64,000 bases of DNA, taken from Erythroxylum novogranatense (lineage: Eukaryota > Streptophyta > Magnoliopsida > Malpighiales > Erythroxylaceae). Under the pieces are notes generated by a model. That model saw nothing but the letters and a program-made list of their open reading frames with translations. It was not told the DNA's origin and searched no databases. Each line of letters starts with the position of its first letter. The first letter of the stretch is position 1. Both the position numbers and the translations under genes were made by a program. The stretch covers positions 930,001 through 994,000 of the forward strand of contig CM057224.1 in the NCBI GenBank assembly GCA_029891385.1, read 5' to 3'. This document shows positions 23,641 through 35,221 of this stretch, one piece after another.

Positions 23641-24317
23641 TCGCATCCCTGGCGACCGCGTCTTCGCCTCACCCAAACGCGGGCGTTTCTGCTTGGAACG
23701 ACGCCGTTTTTGTTTCTCCAATACGGCGCCGTTTTGATTCCTTTGTTAGTTTCCTTTCACAAATCTGACCTTTGTTCACTATTTTGCTTATATCTTTTTC
23801 GTCCAACATCCGATTGAGTCGATTATTACGGCGTTGGATTCCTAAGACAATTATCTACATCCTCATAGAAATTTGTGAATTTTTGAGATTAAATTAATGG
23901 TTATTAATTTAATCAAAGTGAGTCGGGAAATTTTCCGAGCATAGTTCAGTGTTTTATGAAATCCAGGATCTGTAGAGATCCGATTGAAGCGATTCTTGAG
24001 GCGAAATAAAGATAAGACAAAGGGCTACAAATCATATGAAGGCATGAAATGTCAATTTTGCCCCTAAGACTTTTAATTTTTGAATTTAAGTTCGGATTAG
24101 GGTGTAATTTTTGGATTAGGAACACCTGAGAGTAATTTGAGCATAACTTTTGATCTGGGAATCAAAATGAGGCGATTCTTGTTTTGAATTAAACTAGAGA
24201 CATAAGGCTACAATTGTTATGAAGACATCGAGTTTCAATTCTGGGTTTAAGAATGTGAAATTTTGGACGGAAATAATCGTACATGAAAAATGTGTTAGAA
24301 TATGGATATTCCCGAAT

Positions 24318-24400
24318 TGACTCAATGGTGAGAGGCGTCCACTTAAAGTGGAATAAAACCTTGAGGTCATGGGTTAGAGCCGTGGCTCACCCTTGACCAA
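24318..24400 (+). repeat. tRNA-like segment in the solo LTR
   Basis: TGACTCAATGGT (24318-24329, A-box-like) and GGGTTAGAGCC (24371-24381, B-box-like) are about 53 bases apart. It may be a SINE or a decayed tRNA insertion. It is followed by two copies of GGTATAACCCGCAAACAC. Confidence 0.45.
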
Positions 24401-27400
24401 AGAGGACAGTACTGATTAAGGTTGGATGCCGCGGTATAACCCGCAAACACTTGCCGTGGTATAACCCGCAAACACACGCTGGGTGGGAAATGTTAGCCCA
24501 GGTGTGGGGGGTGGGGTCCAACACTTACATTCTACCGTTAAGTATAGGTCTCATTCTTTTGATCTTACCATAGTGTATGCTAGTCCGCAACTGTCCTTGT
24601 AGTCCAGTCTTTGGGTCGCGTTCAATTGGATTGGAAGCTCTAGTTCTCGACCGTGGTTGTAGGGGGCGACTTCAACGCTAAGCTGGAAATCGCTAACAAA
24701 AGGGGCAGATCCCCCTCGACTCAGGTAGTTAGTAGGGAGTTTAGGGATTGGGTGCATCAGTGTGGGCTCCATGATCTAGGGTACATCGAGTCTAAATTTA
24801 CCTGGCGAAGAGGACCAGTCCAAGTTTGCCTTGATAGGTGTTTGGATCATCTGTTTGGGTTCAGTAGTTCCCCCATATGGTCAATCAACATCTTCCTTTC
24901 CTCGGTTCAGATCATCAGCTTATGTTTCTCTATTTTTTCCCGCCTCCTCCATGATTTTTTGGAGAGCCTCCATTTCGTTTCCAGAATGCTTGGTTAACCC
25001 ATTCAGGTTTTTAGGAGGTTGTCAATGTGTCTTGGAACCCGACGGAGGGGACGCTGAGTAGCTCTTTATGCTGAGGTGGAACCAACAAGTGTTCCGGAAC
25101 ATATTCCACCAGAAGAAGAAGTTCATAGCTAGACTGGAAGGTATTCAGCAAGCTATGAAGGCCGGTGTTCAGGACTCGTTACTGGAGTTGGAGGACAAGC
25201 TTAGCCACAAGTTATTACAGGTCCTGTGTGAGGAGGAACTATTTTGGCATAAAAAAACTAGATGTGAATGGCTTTCCAAAGACAACCGAAACACACCACA
25301 CGCTCACCCTTTCCAAACGTAGAAAGCTGCATATCGAGAAGCTCACCGATTCTGAGGGCCATAGTGTTTCTAATCCAGACCAATTGTGTACCCTTGTGAC
25401 CGACTATTTCGTCCAACTCTACATCCTGGACGAATGGCCTACCGCACAGTTCCCCATCATAAGAGCCTTCCCATCCCTTTTTGAGGCCCAAGTTTAGGCC
25501 CTTAACCTCCCTGTTCAGGCTTTCGAGGTATCTCGAGCTATTTTCGCGATGAATCCCAACAAAGCCCCCAGAGTTGATGGTTTTAATGCTCTCTTCTACC
25601 AGAACCAATGGGGGAAGGTTGGGCTGGCTATGGTGAATGTCATTCAGAAAATTTTCCTGTAGGAATGTTGGACCTGGACTTTAATAGCATGCTTCTGGTT
25701 CTTATCCCAAAGATCCCTTCGCCGACTCAGGTTTCCCAATTCTAGCCAATTAGCCTGTGCAATGTGTTATATAAGATTTTTTCGAAAGTTCACATGGGCC
25801 ATTTAACAGCGGTGATCCAATGCAACTTTATTTTGGGCCGGCATATTACGGATAATATTATTATAGCCCAGGAGGTGATCCACTCTATGTGAAAGAAAAC
25901 GGGTAAAACAGGTCATATGGCCATCAAAGTGGATTTGGAGAAAGCGTATGATTGGCTTCAGTGGAAATTTATTCAAGAGATTCTGGAGGATATTGGCCTT
26001 CCGGCGCATTTAGTTTCGGTCATTATGAAATGTGTCATGACCCCTTCTCTTCTGGTTGTTTGGCAAGGGTCTGCTTCTGCGCCTTTCAGGCCTTCGCGTG
26101 GTCTCAGGCAAGGGCACCCTCTCTCCCCTTATCTTTTTGTTCTCTGCATGGAGAGACTGGGACACCTCATTTCGATGGAAGTGGACCAGGGGGTGGAAGC
26201 CGATTAAGTTGGCCCGCACGGGACCTCCTATATCCCATCGTTTCTTTGCCGATGACTTGGAGCTCTTCACAGAAGTTGAAGACAGTCAGATGCAGATTAT
26301 TGCTGGCACATTGGACACATTCTGCAGAGCGTCCAGACAGCAAGTTAGCAAAGCCAAAATTAGGGTCTTTTGCTCTAAAAACGTTTCTCGGAAGACTACG
26401 AGGCGCTTAAGCCACGGGTTTCAGGTGGCTAGCACGACTAAACTTGGCCGATATTTAGGGGTTCCTTTGATCCATGAGCGGACGAACATGCACACCTATC
26501 AGCATATCCTGGATAATGCTCAGAGGAAACTTATAGGGTGGCGCGCCAGGTTGCTATCCCTAGCCGGTAGGGTTACTTTAACCCAGGATGTCCTTTCGGT
26601 CTTGCCCATGTTTACTATGCAAACGGTTCGGCTTCTGTGCCAATTGTGTGACGAGCTAGAAAAACTTATGCGCAACTTTATTTGGGGTTCTTCGCCTGAG
26701 CACTATACAATGCATCTGGTCAACTGGGAGTCGGTGTGTTAGCCCAAAACGAAGCGGGGCTTGGGCAACAAAAGCATTCGGTTTACGAATGACGCGCTAC
26801 TGGCGAAATTGGGGTAGGGTCTGATCTTTAAACTTACAGCCCTTTGGGTTCAAATCCTTCGAGCTAAATATCGCCTCGATATTACCCATCTTCCCCTCAC
26901 ACTCTCCAGGTCCGGGGCTTCGTCTGTTTGGAAAGGGATCTTAGCGGCCTGGCCATGGGTCCGGAAGGGGACCGAATGGACTTTAGGGAATGGGAGGAGG
27001 TGTTATTTTGGTTGGATAATTGGTTGGACAGATGGGGTTTCCTTATTCAAGTGGCCTCCTCTCTGGTCCCAGATACCCTTAGATTGGTTACAGTTGCAGA
27101 ACTCACTACTGAAGGAGGCGAGTGGCGCTGGCATGAGTTCCAACAGTACCTCCCGTTCGCGGTTTGCATGGCACTTGCGACTTTAGGCCATATTGTCAAG
27201 AGCATGGGGGAGGATAGTCTGCTGTGGGAACCTACCCCCCACGGAGGGTTCACTGTGGCGTATGCGTATGAGATTATCGAGGACCACCCCACGGACAACA
27301 GGAGCCGCCTATGGGAGATTATCTGAAAATGGACGGGCCCATAAAGCATTAGATCATTTCTTTGACAGGTGATTAAGCGCAAACTCCTGACGAATCAACA

Positions 27401-28345
27401 ACGTGTGACTCTTCATATTGTCATCGACAATAGTTGTCGGTTCTGTGGACAGGCAGAGACCACTGCACAAGTGGTACGGGCCTGCTCACGGGTACAAGCT
27501 ATCTGGAGTCAATTTCCACAGGAAGTGGTGAATAGGGATTTTTTTCCAACAGGAGGTGGACACTTGGTTGTTGTGTAATCTTGCAACGCTTGTTTAGGTG
27601 CAGCAGGACGCGTGGGCCATGGTCTTTGGTGTCGCTTGTTGGTTCCTCTGGAATGGTGAAACAGTAGCTTATTCCAACCGGGCTTTGTTTGATCGAAAGA
27701 GGGATATAGAGTTATCATGGATTACGTGGGGTAAATTGCCTGGGCTAGGATGGTGGAGAGATGTGTTTTTGCAACTCAGAGCTTACCGGTGGGTACTTTC
27801 GTGGGGTGCAGAAGCCTGAGGCGGGATGGGTGAAAGTCAATTCTGATGGCGCTATGCACCCCGCGCCTAAAATGATTTCAGCTGGGGGTTTGATTCGAGA
27901 TTGGAATGGGGAGTGGCGTGGAGGGTTCCAGCAGACCATCGATAGGGGTTCGCCATTAACTGCATAGTTATGGGGGGTGATCTCGGGTCTTACTCTGGTC
28001 TGGGACCTAGGTTATCACCAAGTTGTGGTTGAAGTCGACTCCCGTGAGGTTATTAATTTGTTTTCTCCTTCGTTCGTGGTACTAACAGAAGTTTGTGTTT
28101 CGGTGAAAGGTATTCGTCAGCTGTTGCAACGGGAGTAGACAGTCCAGATGTAGCAGATGTTTAGGGAAGGCAACAAGTGCACGAACAACCTCGCTCGACT
28201 TGCTGGTGTTTGCAGCTCGGGCCTTTACGTCCTTCAAGAGCCCCCTTTTGGCATCCAGGAGCTTCTCCTCAGAGATGCGCAAAGCGCCAAGTACCCTAGA
28301 GCGTTAATTTGGTGTTGTACTTTCCTTTGTAACAAAAAAAAAAAA

Positions 28346-29033
28346 GAGAAGAGTGAAAGGTTGATACTCATTGTTTTTGTACGGTAAAAAACAAAACAAA
28401 AACAGATATATACTCTTTCATTTTAAAAAACAAAATTGTTTTGTTCGATTTTGGAAGAAAGAGTTCTTTAAAATTTAACCATAATTATATCAAGTGTTGA
28501 AAGCGTGATATATTTTTCCGTGTGAAGTATATAAAAACTTTGTAATATCAAAGTTCAGTATTGATTATCCTAAAAATTTTAGGTATTTATTTTTGCATGT
28601 TCTTGCTATTAGTATGTATGTTAAACGCAATAGATAAATATATGATTGTAATTTTATTTCCACTACGTATATGATCCTTCGTTGAAAATTGGAGATAAGA
28701 GCTCATGATATCTTTTTAAAATTAGAAAATGTAAATTTTATAAGATAAACATACAAACTAAAAACAAATTTTGGTTTTAAAAATTAAAAAGGAGCTTATT
28801 ATAATGCACAATTAACATAATTTTTATTTGATTATATTGAGCATCATGTGGTACAATTACATCAAATATAGAAAAGGAGCAGAAACCATTCACTTTTCTT
28901 ATTTAAAAAGCGAAGTTCGATGAAGTAAGAAAAAGCGCACATTAATTTGACAAATTTAATTAAGAGCCCATAAAACTGTTTATCTATCACTCATAGTTTT
29001 CTTTCTCAGGAGGTTAACTAGAAGAGTATCTAA
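28346..29033. other. AT-rich spacer and P4 3' flank
   Basis: From about 28690 it matches the 3' flanks of P3, P5 and P7 (GAGCTTATTATAATGCAC and GAGCATCATGTGGTAC). No gene seen. Confidence 0.6.
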
Positions 29034-29538
29034 CTATCGAGCCGGAGAAGGAGGACTATAGTCACGGCTGGCCGCCTCTGTATTCTGACCCGGCGTTTGG
29101 ACCGTCTTGTTAAGCCGATTCATGTAGTCGTAGTTAACACCACCTGGCGGCGATATACTTCGATAAACTGATCCCTCTATTGCCATAACACCATATTCAT
29201 ATAACATTTTTCCAAGAAAATTAATCACTCAAACAATAAATTATATATAATTTTTTAACATTCTGCATGCAATCAATAAATTAGAAGTGGCATTAATAGA
29301 GGATGAAAGTAGCCTCGACAATAATAAAAACTAGAGTTGAAAAGATCGAAAATTATAGTTAATATTATTAAAGTTCTATGTAAATAATTTACTTTTCATA
29401 ACCGTAAAAAATACAGCTAAAATATAAAAGATGCCTAGTGAAAAAAATAAACTTACTTTGAGCACGTGATTGTGGGGCTCTAGAGATAAGGATGATGAAG
29501 ATAAAGCAGCAAATGTAGAGTGAGGAAGTCGGCTTCAT
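29034..29538 (-). CDS. P4: small secreted peptide precursor with DYSPP tail
   Basis: Exon 1 is 29538-29457 and exon 2 is 29176-29034, with a 280-base GT-AG intron in phase 1. The product has 74 residues. Residues 1-20 are a signal peptide (MKPTSSLYICCFIFIILIS). Exon 2 carries SISPPGGVNYDYMNRLNK, then VQTPGQ, and ends in SRDYSPPSPAR. It is closest to P3: same intron length, same tail, same flanks. The Asp-Tyr pair in the tail is of the kind sulfated in several plant peptide hormones (known for PSK, PSY, RGF and CIF families); sulfation here is inference. The next upstream ATG is out of context for a signal peptide. Confidence 0.78.
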
Positions 29539-29592
29539 CTAGGAGCTAAGATTGATTAACTCATTCCTTGAAACCATCTTCTGCAATTCATG

Positions 29593-29601
29593 CTTTTATA
29601 G
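29593..29601 (-). promoter_or_regulatory. TATA box of P4
   Basis: CTATAAAAG on the minus strand, 55 bases upstream of the ATG, in a flank shared with P3, P5, P7 and P8. Confidence 0.55.
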
Positions 29602-29679
29602 ATACTTTGTTTGGGGGCTAGTCTTTGGTGGATAATTCAAGGCGAATTTTTGCTAGGAATGTGGGGAGAAAGTTCCCTA

Positions 29680-30847
29680 AATATTGTTTATTGGTGCAAG
29701 TCAATCTTTTTGGGCCCGCTAAGAGACTAAGAATATGAAAAAGAATAGTCACTAATTATTATAATTATAATTATTAGTTAAGAAGAAAGAATAGTTACTA
29801 TTATTATTGATAATAGTTAATTTGTTAAAATATTAAGATATAAAATTTATTAAAATGTGTTAAAATTTTGTTTTACATCAAATTTTAATATATTTTGATT
29901 AATTATATTTAATTGCTAAAAAGATAATAATATAATCAATTAGCTGTTTTGTAAATTAAGTATATTTTAATTAATTATATTATAATTAATTAATTATATT
30001 GAATTAATTATATTGAATTAATTATATTATAATTAATTAATTATATTTTAATCAATAATATTAATTAATTAATTATATTTTGATTAATTAATTATATTTA
30101 ATTTATATTAAAAAAACAAGATGTATGTCACCCGCGGGACGAGAGCCGACGTGACACTTGCTTAGACCCAACAATAAAACTTATTCATATATCGTTGTCA
30201 CACCAGTAATACTTACTCAGACCTAGAATTAAAACATATTCTGTTGATATATGAGAAATATGAACGATTCCTTACAAGTGAGATATATTTTATAATTATA
30301 ATATAAAACCAACTGTAATCTTAAGTTTGAATAAGTCAGATTTAACTCAGAACCGCTTGAACTGGACCAAAAATAAGTCATCCCTACTACTTATATGGAC
30401 AAGTTATTTGCAATCCTGTTAACTTTAGTCTCTGGCAAATCCCTCCAAGTTTTCAGTGAACATATTATTTTGAGTTCTAATTTTTATAAATTATAAAGAA
30501 AGGATTAACATTTAATTATTTGATTTTATCTTTTTATAAGATTTCAATCTTAATCCTAAATTCTTTAAAGTACTTTTATTTTTAGATAATTTGTTATACA
30601 AGCTCTAATTCAGTATTGAAAAAATGTTACACAATAATCTAACTTGGCTTGAGATCAATAAATTAAGTTTGATCATTTAAATTTAGACTTGGAATTATTT
30701 TTTGAAAAATTAATATACTCTTTGTGAGAAAGACTTGGAATTAAATTATTTATTAAGAATCAATAAAACTTAATTTGATTAGAATTTATGGTGTATAAAT
30801 AACAATTTCAAAATATTTAAACTAAAAAAGTGTAAGGTACCAAATAA
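29680..30847. other. AT-rich low-complexity spacer
   Basis: From 29870 to 30115 the sequence is built of AATTAATTATATT-like units, a degenerate AT tandem array. A short GC-richer island (CACCCGCGGGACGAGAGCC) follows at 30128. The part from about 30400 resembles 42000-42400, upstream of P5. No gene seen. Confidence 0.6.
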
Positions 30848-31035
30848 ATTAAATAATGTGAAGCCTTCGTCATGTCTATTTATATTATCTGTTGTCATAT
30901 ATGTTTAATTGAAATCTTCTTGGAAAGACACTTAAGGGGCCATGCACCATGACTTCTTTTTCTTCTCTGCAAAAAGATGTGGACAAGGAAAGTCACTGAA
31001 ACCGCGTCGGCTGGTCAAATTAGGGGTGCTTTTGT
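30848..31035 (+). repeat. Recurrent upstream module, copy M4
   Basis: AATGTGAAGCCTTCGTC, a TATA-like TATTTATATTATC, then GGGCCATGCACCATGACTTC and a GATGTGGACAAGG segment. It matches M1 and M3. A short frame from the ATG stops after about 17 codons. Confidence 0.7.
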
Positions 31036-31596
31036 TTATATATCCAATAATAATTGTGGACACTATTGCACTTTTCCAGTTTTTGGAATTAGATTTTTTG
31101 ATTAGAAAATAATACAAAAGATTGTATTTAATTGAAATTAATGTTTCTTATTTATCATTTTAAGATTGGGTATATTAAATTTTCATGTAATTTGATTTTT
31201 ATTTAAAATATCATTTACCCTCATTATATATTTTTAAGTCACATAATTTTCTTAGTTTTTCCTTTATTCATAATTTTTATTAAAATTTAAGAATTTTAGT
31301 ACTATATTTATTTTAAATAAAAATAAAATATAATAATTAAATAATATCTTGAGAGTACATTTTAAAATATAATTAAAATTTTTCAAATGAAGTCGTTAAG
31401 ATATTTTATTTTCAGTATTATTTGTATTTTGATATATTTCATATACCTTTGTGATAAGGAAGTTGATTTGGATTATGTATATCTTTTGTGATAAAGAAGT
31501 TGACTTGATATAAGATTCTACTATCTTGAGATATGTAGTATTTTTGAAAGTTAAAATAAATCCTAAATGAGATAGAATCCTAATGAAGGTAAGATT
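31036..31596. other. Spacer duplicated at 9.36-9.93 kb
   Basis: AT-rich, aligned with 9363-9930. No gene seen. Confidence 0.6.
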
Positions 31597-32998
31597 TGTT
31601 GGAGAAAAACAAGCAATATATCTATTGATTTTTGTAGCCGCATTTTGGGTGTACTTATGTGATTAATTACATGTTCCATTAATGATTTTGACTAAAAATT
31701 ACACAACATATTTTTATTTATAGGCAGTCCATCGTGTGACACATGTCGATTGATTTTAGGCTACCCTATTTTTGGAGTGCTTGAGAGCTTAATCACAATG
31801 TTCTATCGTTGATTTGGTGCTATTGTGTTTTGGGAGGTTTGCAGAGATAACTTACAAGTTTGGTAGCAAATTTTTGTTTGAAGACTCTCCAAGATTATAG
31901 TTTAATGCGACTAAACATATAGGAGAGTGTTCTATGACTCAAGTGTTCTTTTGATTCTTATTATTCTTGATATAATCACTTGAGATATTTTTATCTTTTT
32001 TTATTATTTGTTTCAAAATCCTTTGTTGAAGTTAACGTGAAGTGGTCATGTTGTTGGATGTAAAATAACTTTCAAGGTGTGAGTACGAGTGGATAGCATC
32101 AAGGAGTGAATGGTGTTGGCTTTGTAATAGCCTTATGTAAGACTATTGTACTACAATGAAAGTTGATTAATCTGAATAAAGGCCTTACAAATATAGACCA
32201 TGTGTGTCGAACTGTGTTAACAAATTTCTTGTGTTGATTTATTTGCTGTGCACTTAATTTCTTTACTTGTGATCAAATTTTGGAAATCTTAGTTGCTAAC
32301 TCAATTACTTTCTGATAAGCAACCATCAGTCTTAGTTTGAAGCAATTACGGCAGAACATGAATTTTACAGAACTTTGACCTTTAGGCTTTTCAATTCGTA
32401 TCAAAGTAAAGTTCACTTCATCAAAACTTGATATGTCAAGTTGGTGTAGATTAGTGTTCTGCACTTATGACTACTAGAAAAGGAGAGTCGATTGTAAGGC
32501 CACTGCTACTAGATGGTTCTAACTGTCTTGTTTGAAAATCAAGAATGAAAGTGTTTATTCATCAAGCACAAGGGACTAAAGCATGGACTTTTGTGTTAAA
32601 TGGCTAGACTCATCCTATGACAACTGATGAAAAGAATGAAGCATTACTTAAAGATCCATCTAAATGGACAAGGGCTGAAGAAGAGAGAGTGCTTGGTAAC
32701 TCTCAAGCAATGCATACAATTTTGAATGCTATAATTGAAGAACATTTTAGTATGATATTATCATGTGAAGCATGAGATACATTACCAACTATACATGAGG
32801 GATCAAAATTGGTGATTGCATCAAAACTTCAAATATTGGCCACTAGATTTGAAGAAATTTAGATAGAGGAAAGTGAATGTGAGGTCTCAAACAATACCCT
32901 AGTAGGAATGTGTCATGTACATTAAGGTATTTGTAATAGGTGTTAATGAGTATAAAAGTGAGTGCTTACTACAGGACCTAATCGATACTAGCGGAATT
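31597..32998 (+). mobile_element. Copia fragment: 5' LTR and partial gag (copy 2)
   Basis: LTR TGTTGGAGAA...CTTTTCA, about 797 bases (31597-32393), then a decayed primer site TCGTATCAAAG. The gag frame starts at 32467 (MTTRKGESIVRPLLLDG) and carries stops. It is the uninterrupted counterpart of 9931-12636. Confidence 0.75.
32467..32950 (+). pseudogene. Copia gag remnant (copy 2)
   Basis: Reads MTTRKGESIVRPLLLDGSNC, TTDEKNEALLKDPSKW and EGSKLVIASKLQILATRFEE with several stops between. Same gag family as copy 1. Confidence 0.7.
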
Positions 32999-34332
32999 GT
33001 TGGGGGTAATTCAGTATTTTGAGTTAATTGTATATATTAATCACGGGCTAAATTTCTAAATGAATTAAGATGGCATGCAATTACATAGAATATGATAAAG
33101 GTGTGGTTAAATTGTAATTAAAGAAAATGAAAAAGGAGTCAATGTGAATTAACATCTATATACCATAAACTTGTCACTCCATACACAATAAGTTAAACAT
33201 ATGAAAAGGGTGAATGAAGATCAGCCTAGCACTTAAAATTTTAGAATTTTGAGCTCTTCTTTACATTGAAAATTCACACTAAATTGATCGCAAAAGGGGA
33301 TTTTGAAAGATACACAAGAAATTGGTGAATTTGAAGTCTAAGGTAAGTTAATTTCATGTATTGAAGATTTACTGCTTCCTCATCTCCTCTTCATCTACGA
33401 TCTTGTTATAGGTATATAATTGTTGAAGATGAGTTTTGAATGGTTGTGTTATGTATAGAGAAGTAGAAGACTAAAGACAAAGGCAAAGGGATGCAAGTGG
33501 AGTGACGAAAAAGGGTATTGATCGCTCCTTCAAGAGGTATAGGAATTTTTGATTTATTTGGTTGGAATTATGAACGTGATATGCAGGGAATTGATAAAAT
33601 AAGTATTCCATAAGCAAATGGGATGTTATTGGTTAAATTGGATGTGTTTTTGCATTACTCTTGCATGATAAGATCGAAGATAGTTGATTTGAGATATGTA
33701 CCTCTCTTGATGGATAAGTTCCTCTAAACATATTTTTGTAATTTGGCCATATATTATCCTGTAGACCTCCAAATTTGATAATTTTAATTAGAGGTTAAAC
33801 TAGAGACATAGGTATAAAACTTTCATGAAGGAACTGAAATTTGGTTATGTTTATAAGATTTGTGAATTTTGGTTTGAAGTTGAGTTATGACTGTTGTCCT
33901 TATTTTCGAATATCCTGTAGTGTTTTGGGTATAACTCTCGAAATTCTTAACCAAATTGCGTTAAATTTATGCCATTCAAAAATTAAGACATATGGGAACA
34001 AATGTATAAAAGATCTTAAAACTAATTCAAAATTTTGCTATATGCATATAACGAAACAGATAAAGGTGTGAATGGTGAGTATCTGTCACGATCGTGACAT
34101 GGGCTTCACAATCATGACCCTGTCTTTTGTCACAACTAGGACATTGTTTTGGCTTATGATGTTTATCACATCTCATCTAAACTTTTTTGTATGTCATTGA
34201 AGTTTAGTAAACCCAGTATTAGGGTAATGTAAGACTCATCATACATGTAATGTGTATATACTTTAATGCTTTCATTGATGTATTATTGAAAGAGAAAATG
34301 ATCATAAAGCATAGTAAATATGATTGGGCATG
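32999..34332 (+). repeat. LTR-like sequence, uninterrupted copy
   Basis: Starts TGTTGGGGGTAATTCAG and aligns with 12637-13179 joined to 19592-20400. It shows the empty site of Athila-1 near 33515-33530. No gene seen; the right end is not defined. Confidence 0.5.
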
Positions 34333-34337
34333 ATAAA

Positions 34338-34552
34338 CTGATAACATATGCAGATAAACACAAATCTCATCAACACAGATTTGATCTTCTTTGATATGAG
34401 CTTATCTCATTTGATCTTATGTATCTCAATTGATTCTCATTATCCTTGTAGATACTACAAATGTTTATAAATACAGTGTAAAGTTACTAAGCCAAATACC
34501 TAAGAAATACAATACATTCACATCCAAATTATCTCCTTCTTCTATTTTATCA
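34338..34552 (+). repeat. Copia 5' LTR (215 bp)
   Basis: TGATAACATATGC...CTATTTTATCA. It is nearly identical to 39051-39264, which suggests a fairly recent insertion. Confidence 0.92.
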
Positions 34553-34745
34553 TGGTATCAAAGCCCATACACTAGTCCTATCACCAAGCCACACATTCAA
34601 GCCAACAGTCATTTTCTCAAACATCTACCCTACATCCAGAAATAGTAGAAACAAACACAAAACACACCTTACTCTTCACACAAAAACAACACACACAAAA
34701 CATCTCCCTTTTTTTTTCAAACCAATACATCACAAACACACTTCA

Positions 34746-34952
34746 ATGGCAGATCCTACTTCCTCCACATTACCATTCAATCAAATTACAAACTTTCTCA
34801 CCACAAAATTAGATGATTCAAATTACCTCATCTGGCACAATCAAATACATGCCATCCTTATTACCTCTGATCTCGTTGGCTGCGTTGATGGATCAGTTAC
34901 ACCACCTTCCATCACTCTAGATAATGAAACTTCCAAATTTCTCAAATGGTAA
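34746..34952 (+). pseudogene. Copia gag N-terminal fragment
   Basis: Starts MADPTSSTLPFNQITNFLTT and contains KLDDSNYLIWHNQIHAIL, the conserved copia gag start. A stop follows at residue 69 and homology continues weakly to about 35200 before the foreign sequence. Confidence 0.8.
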
Positions 34953-35221
34953 AAATTTGATCACCTGGTCTACTATTTTCTCACAGCTTCTCTGTCCACC
35001 TCCATTGCCCGCCTTGCCATCAGATGTACCATAGCCTGTGACCTCTGGCTCAACCTCGAGCAACACTTCATGCGACAATCCAGCTCCTAACGCTCTCTGT
35101 TTCGATGAAAACTACACACCATTCAAAAAGGACAACAAATAATTACTGACTATCTTGCCACTATCTCCACTACGGTAGATAAGCTAGTAGCTATAGGTGA
35201 TAAAATATCTGATTCTGACCT

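Larger units (their letters stand above)
22901..24523 (+). repeat. Solo LTR (1623 bp) with 5-bp target duplication
   Basis: Starts TGTTGGACCCC and ends GGGGTCCAACA, a perfect terminal inverted repeat of 11 bases. It is flanked by CTTAC at 22896-22900 and at 24524-24528. Removing it joins the LINE endonuclease frame (RQFL then HSTV...SFDLTIVYASPQ). It is most likely a gypsy LTR left after LTR-LTR recombination. Confidence 0.9.
22630..28310 (+). pseudogene. LINE ORF2: endonuclease, RT and RNase H, broken
   Basis: The endonuclease begins near 22660 (ILALVEPRISGVRAQEV), is cut by the solo LTR, and resumes at 24524. VGGDFNAKLEIANKRGRS (GDFNA motif) is near 24660. RT motifs are NKAPRVDGFN near 25558, RPSRGLRQGHPLSPYLF near 26090, and FFADDLELF near 26241 (the YADD box as FADD). 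A zinc-finger-like region (CRFCGQAETTAQVVRAC) is near 27440. RNase H follows near 27823 (GWVKVNSDGA; also AGGLIRDWNGEW). At least eight frame breaks are needed, so it is long dead. Confidence 0.88.
20850..28345 (+). mobile_element. L1-type LINE, degenerate, split by a solo LTR
   Basis: ORF1 (DUF4283-type with zinc knuckle) and ORF2 (endonuclease, RT, RNase H) appear in order, with many frameshifts and stops. A poly-A tail lies at 28334-28345. The 5' end is uncertain, and I did not find a convincing target duplication. A solo LTR interrupts the endonuclease. Confidence 0.88.

Noticed and set aside
21917..27939. Many minus-strand frames in the LINE
   Set aside because: They are antisense shadows of ORF1 and ORF2 and lack domains.
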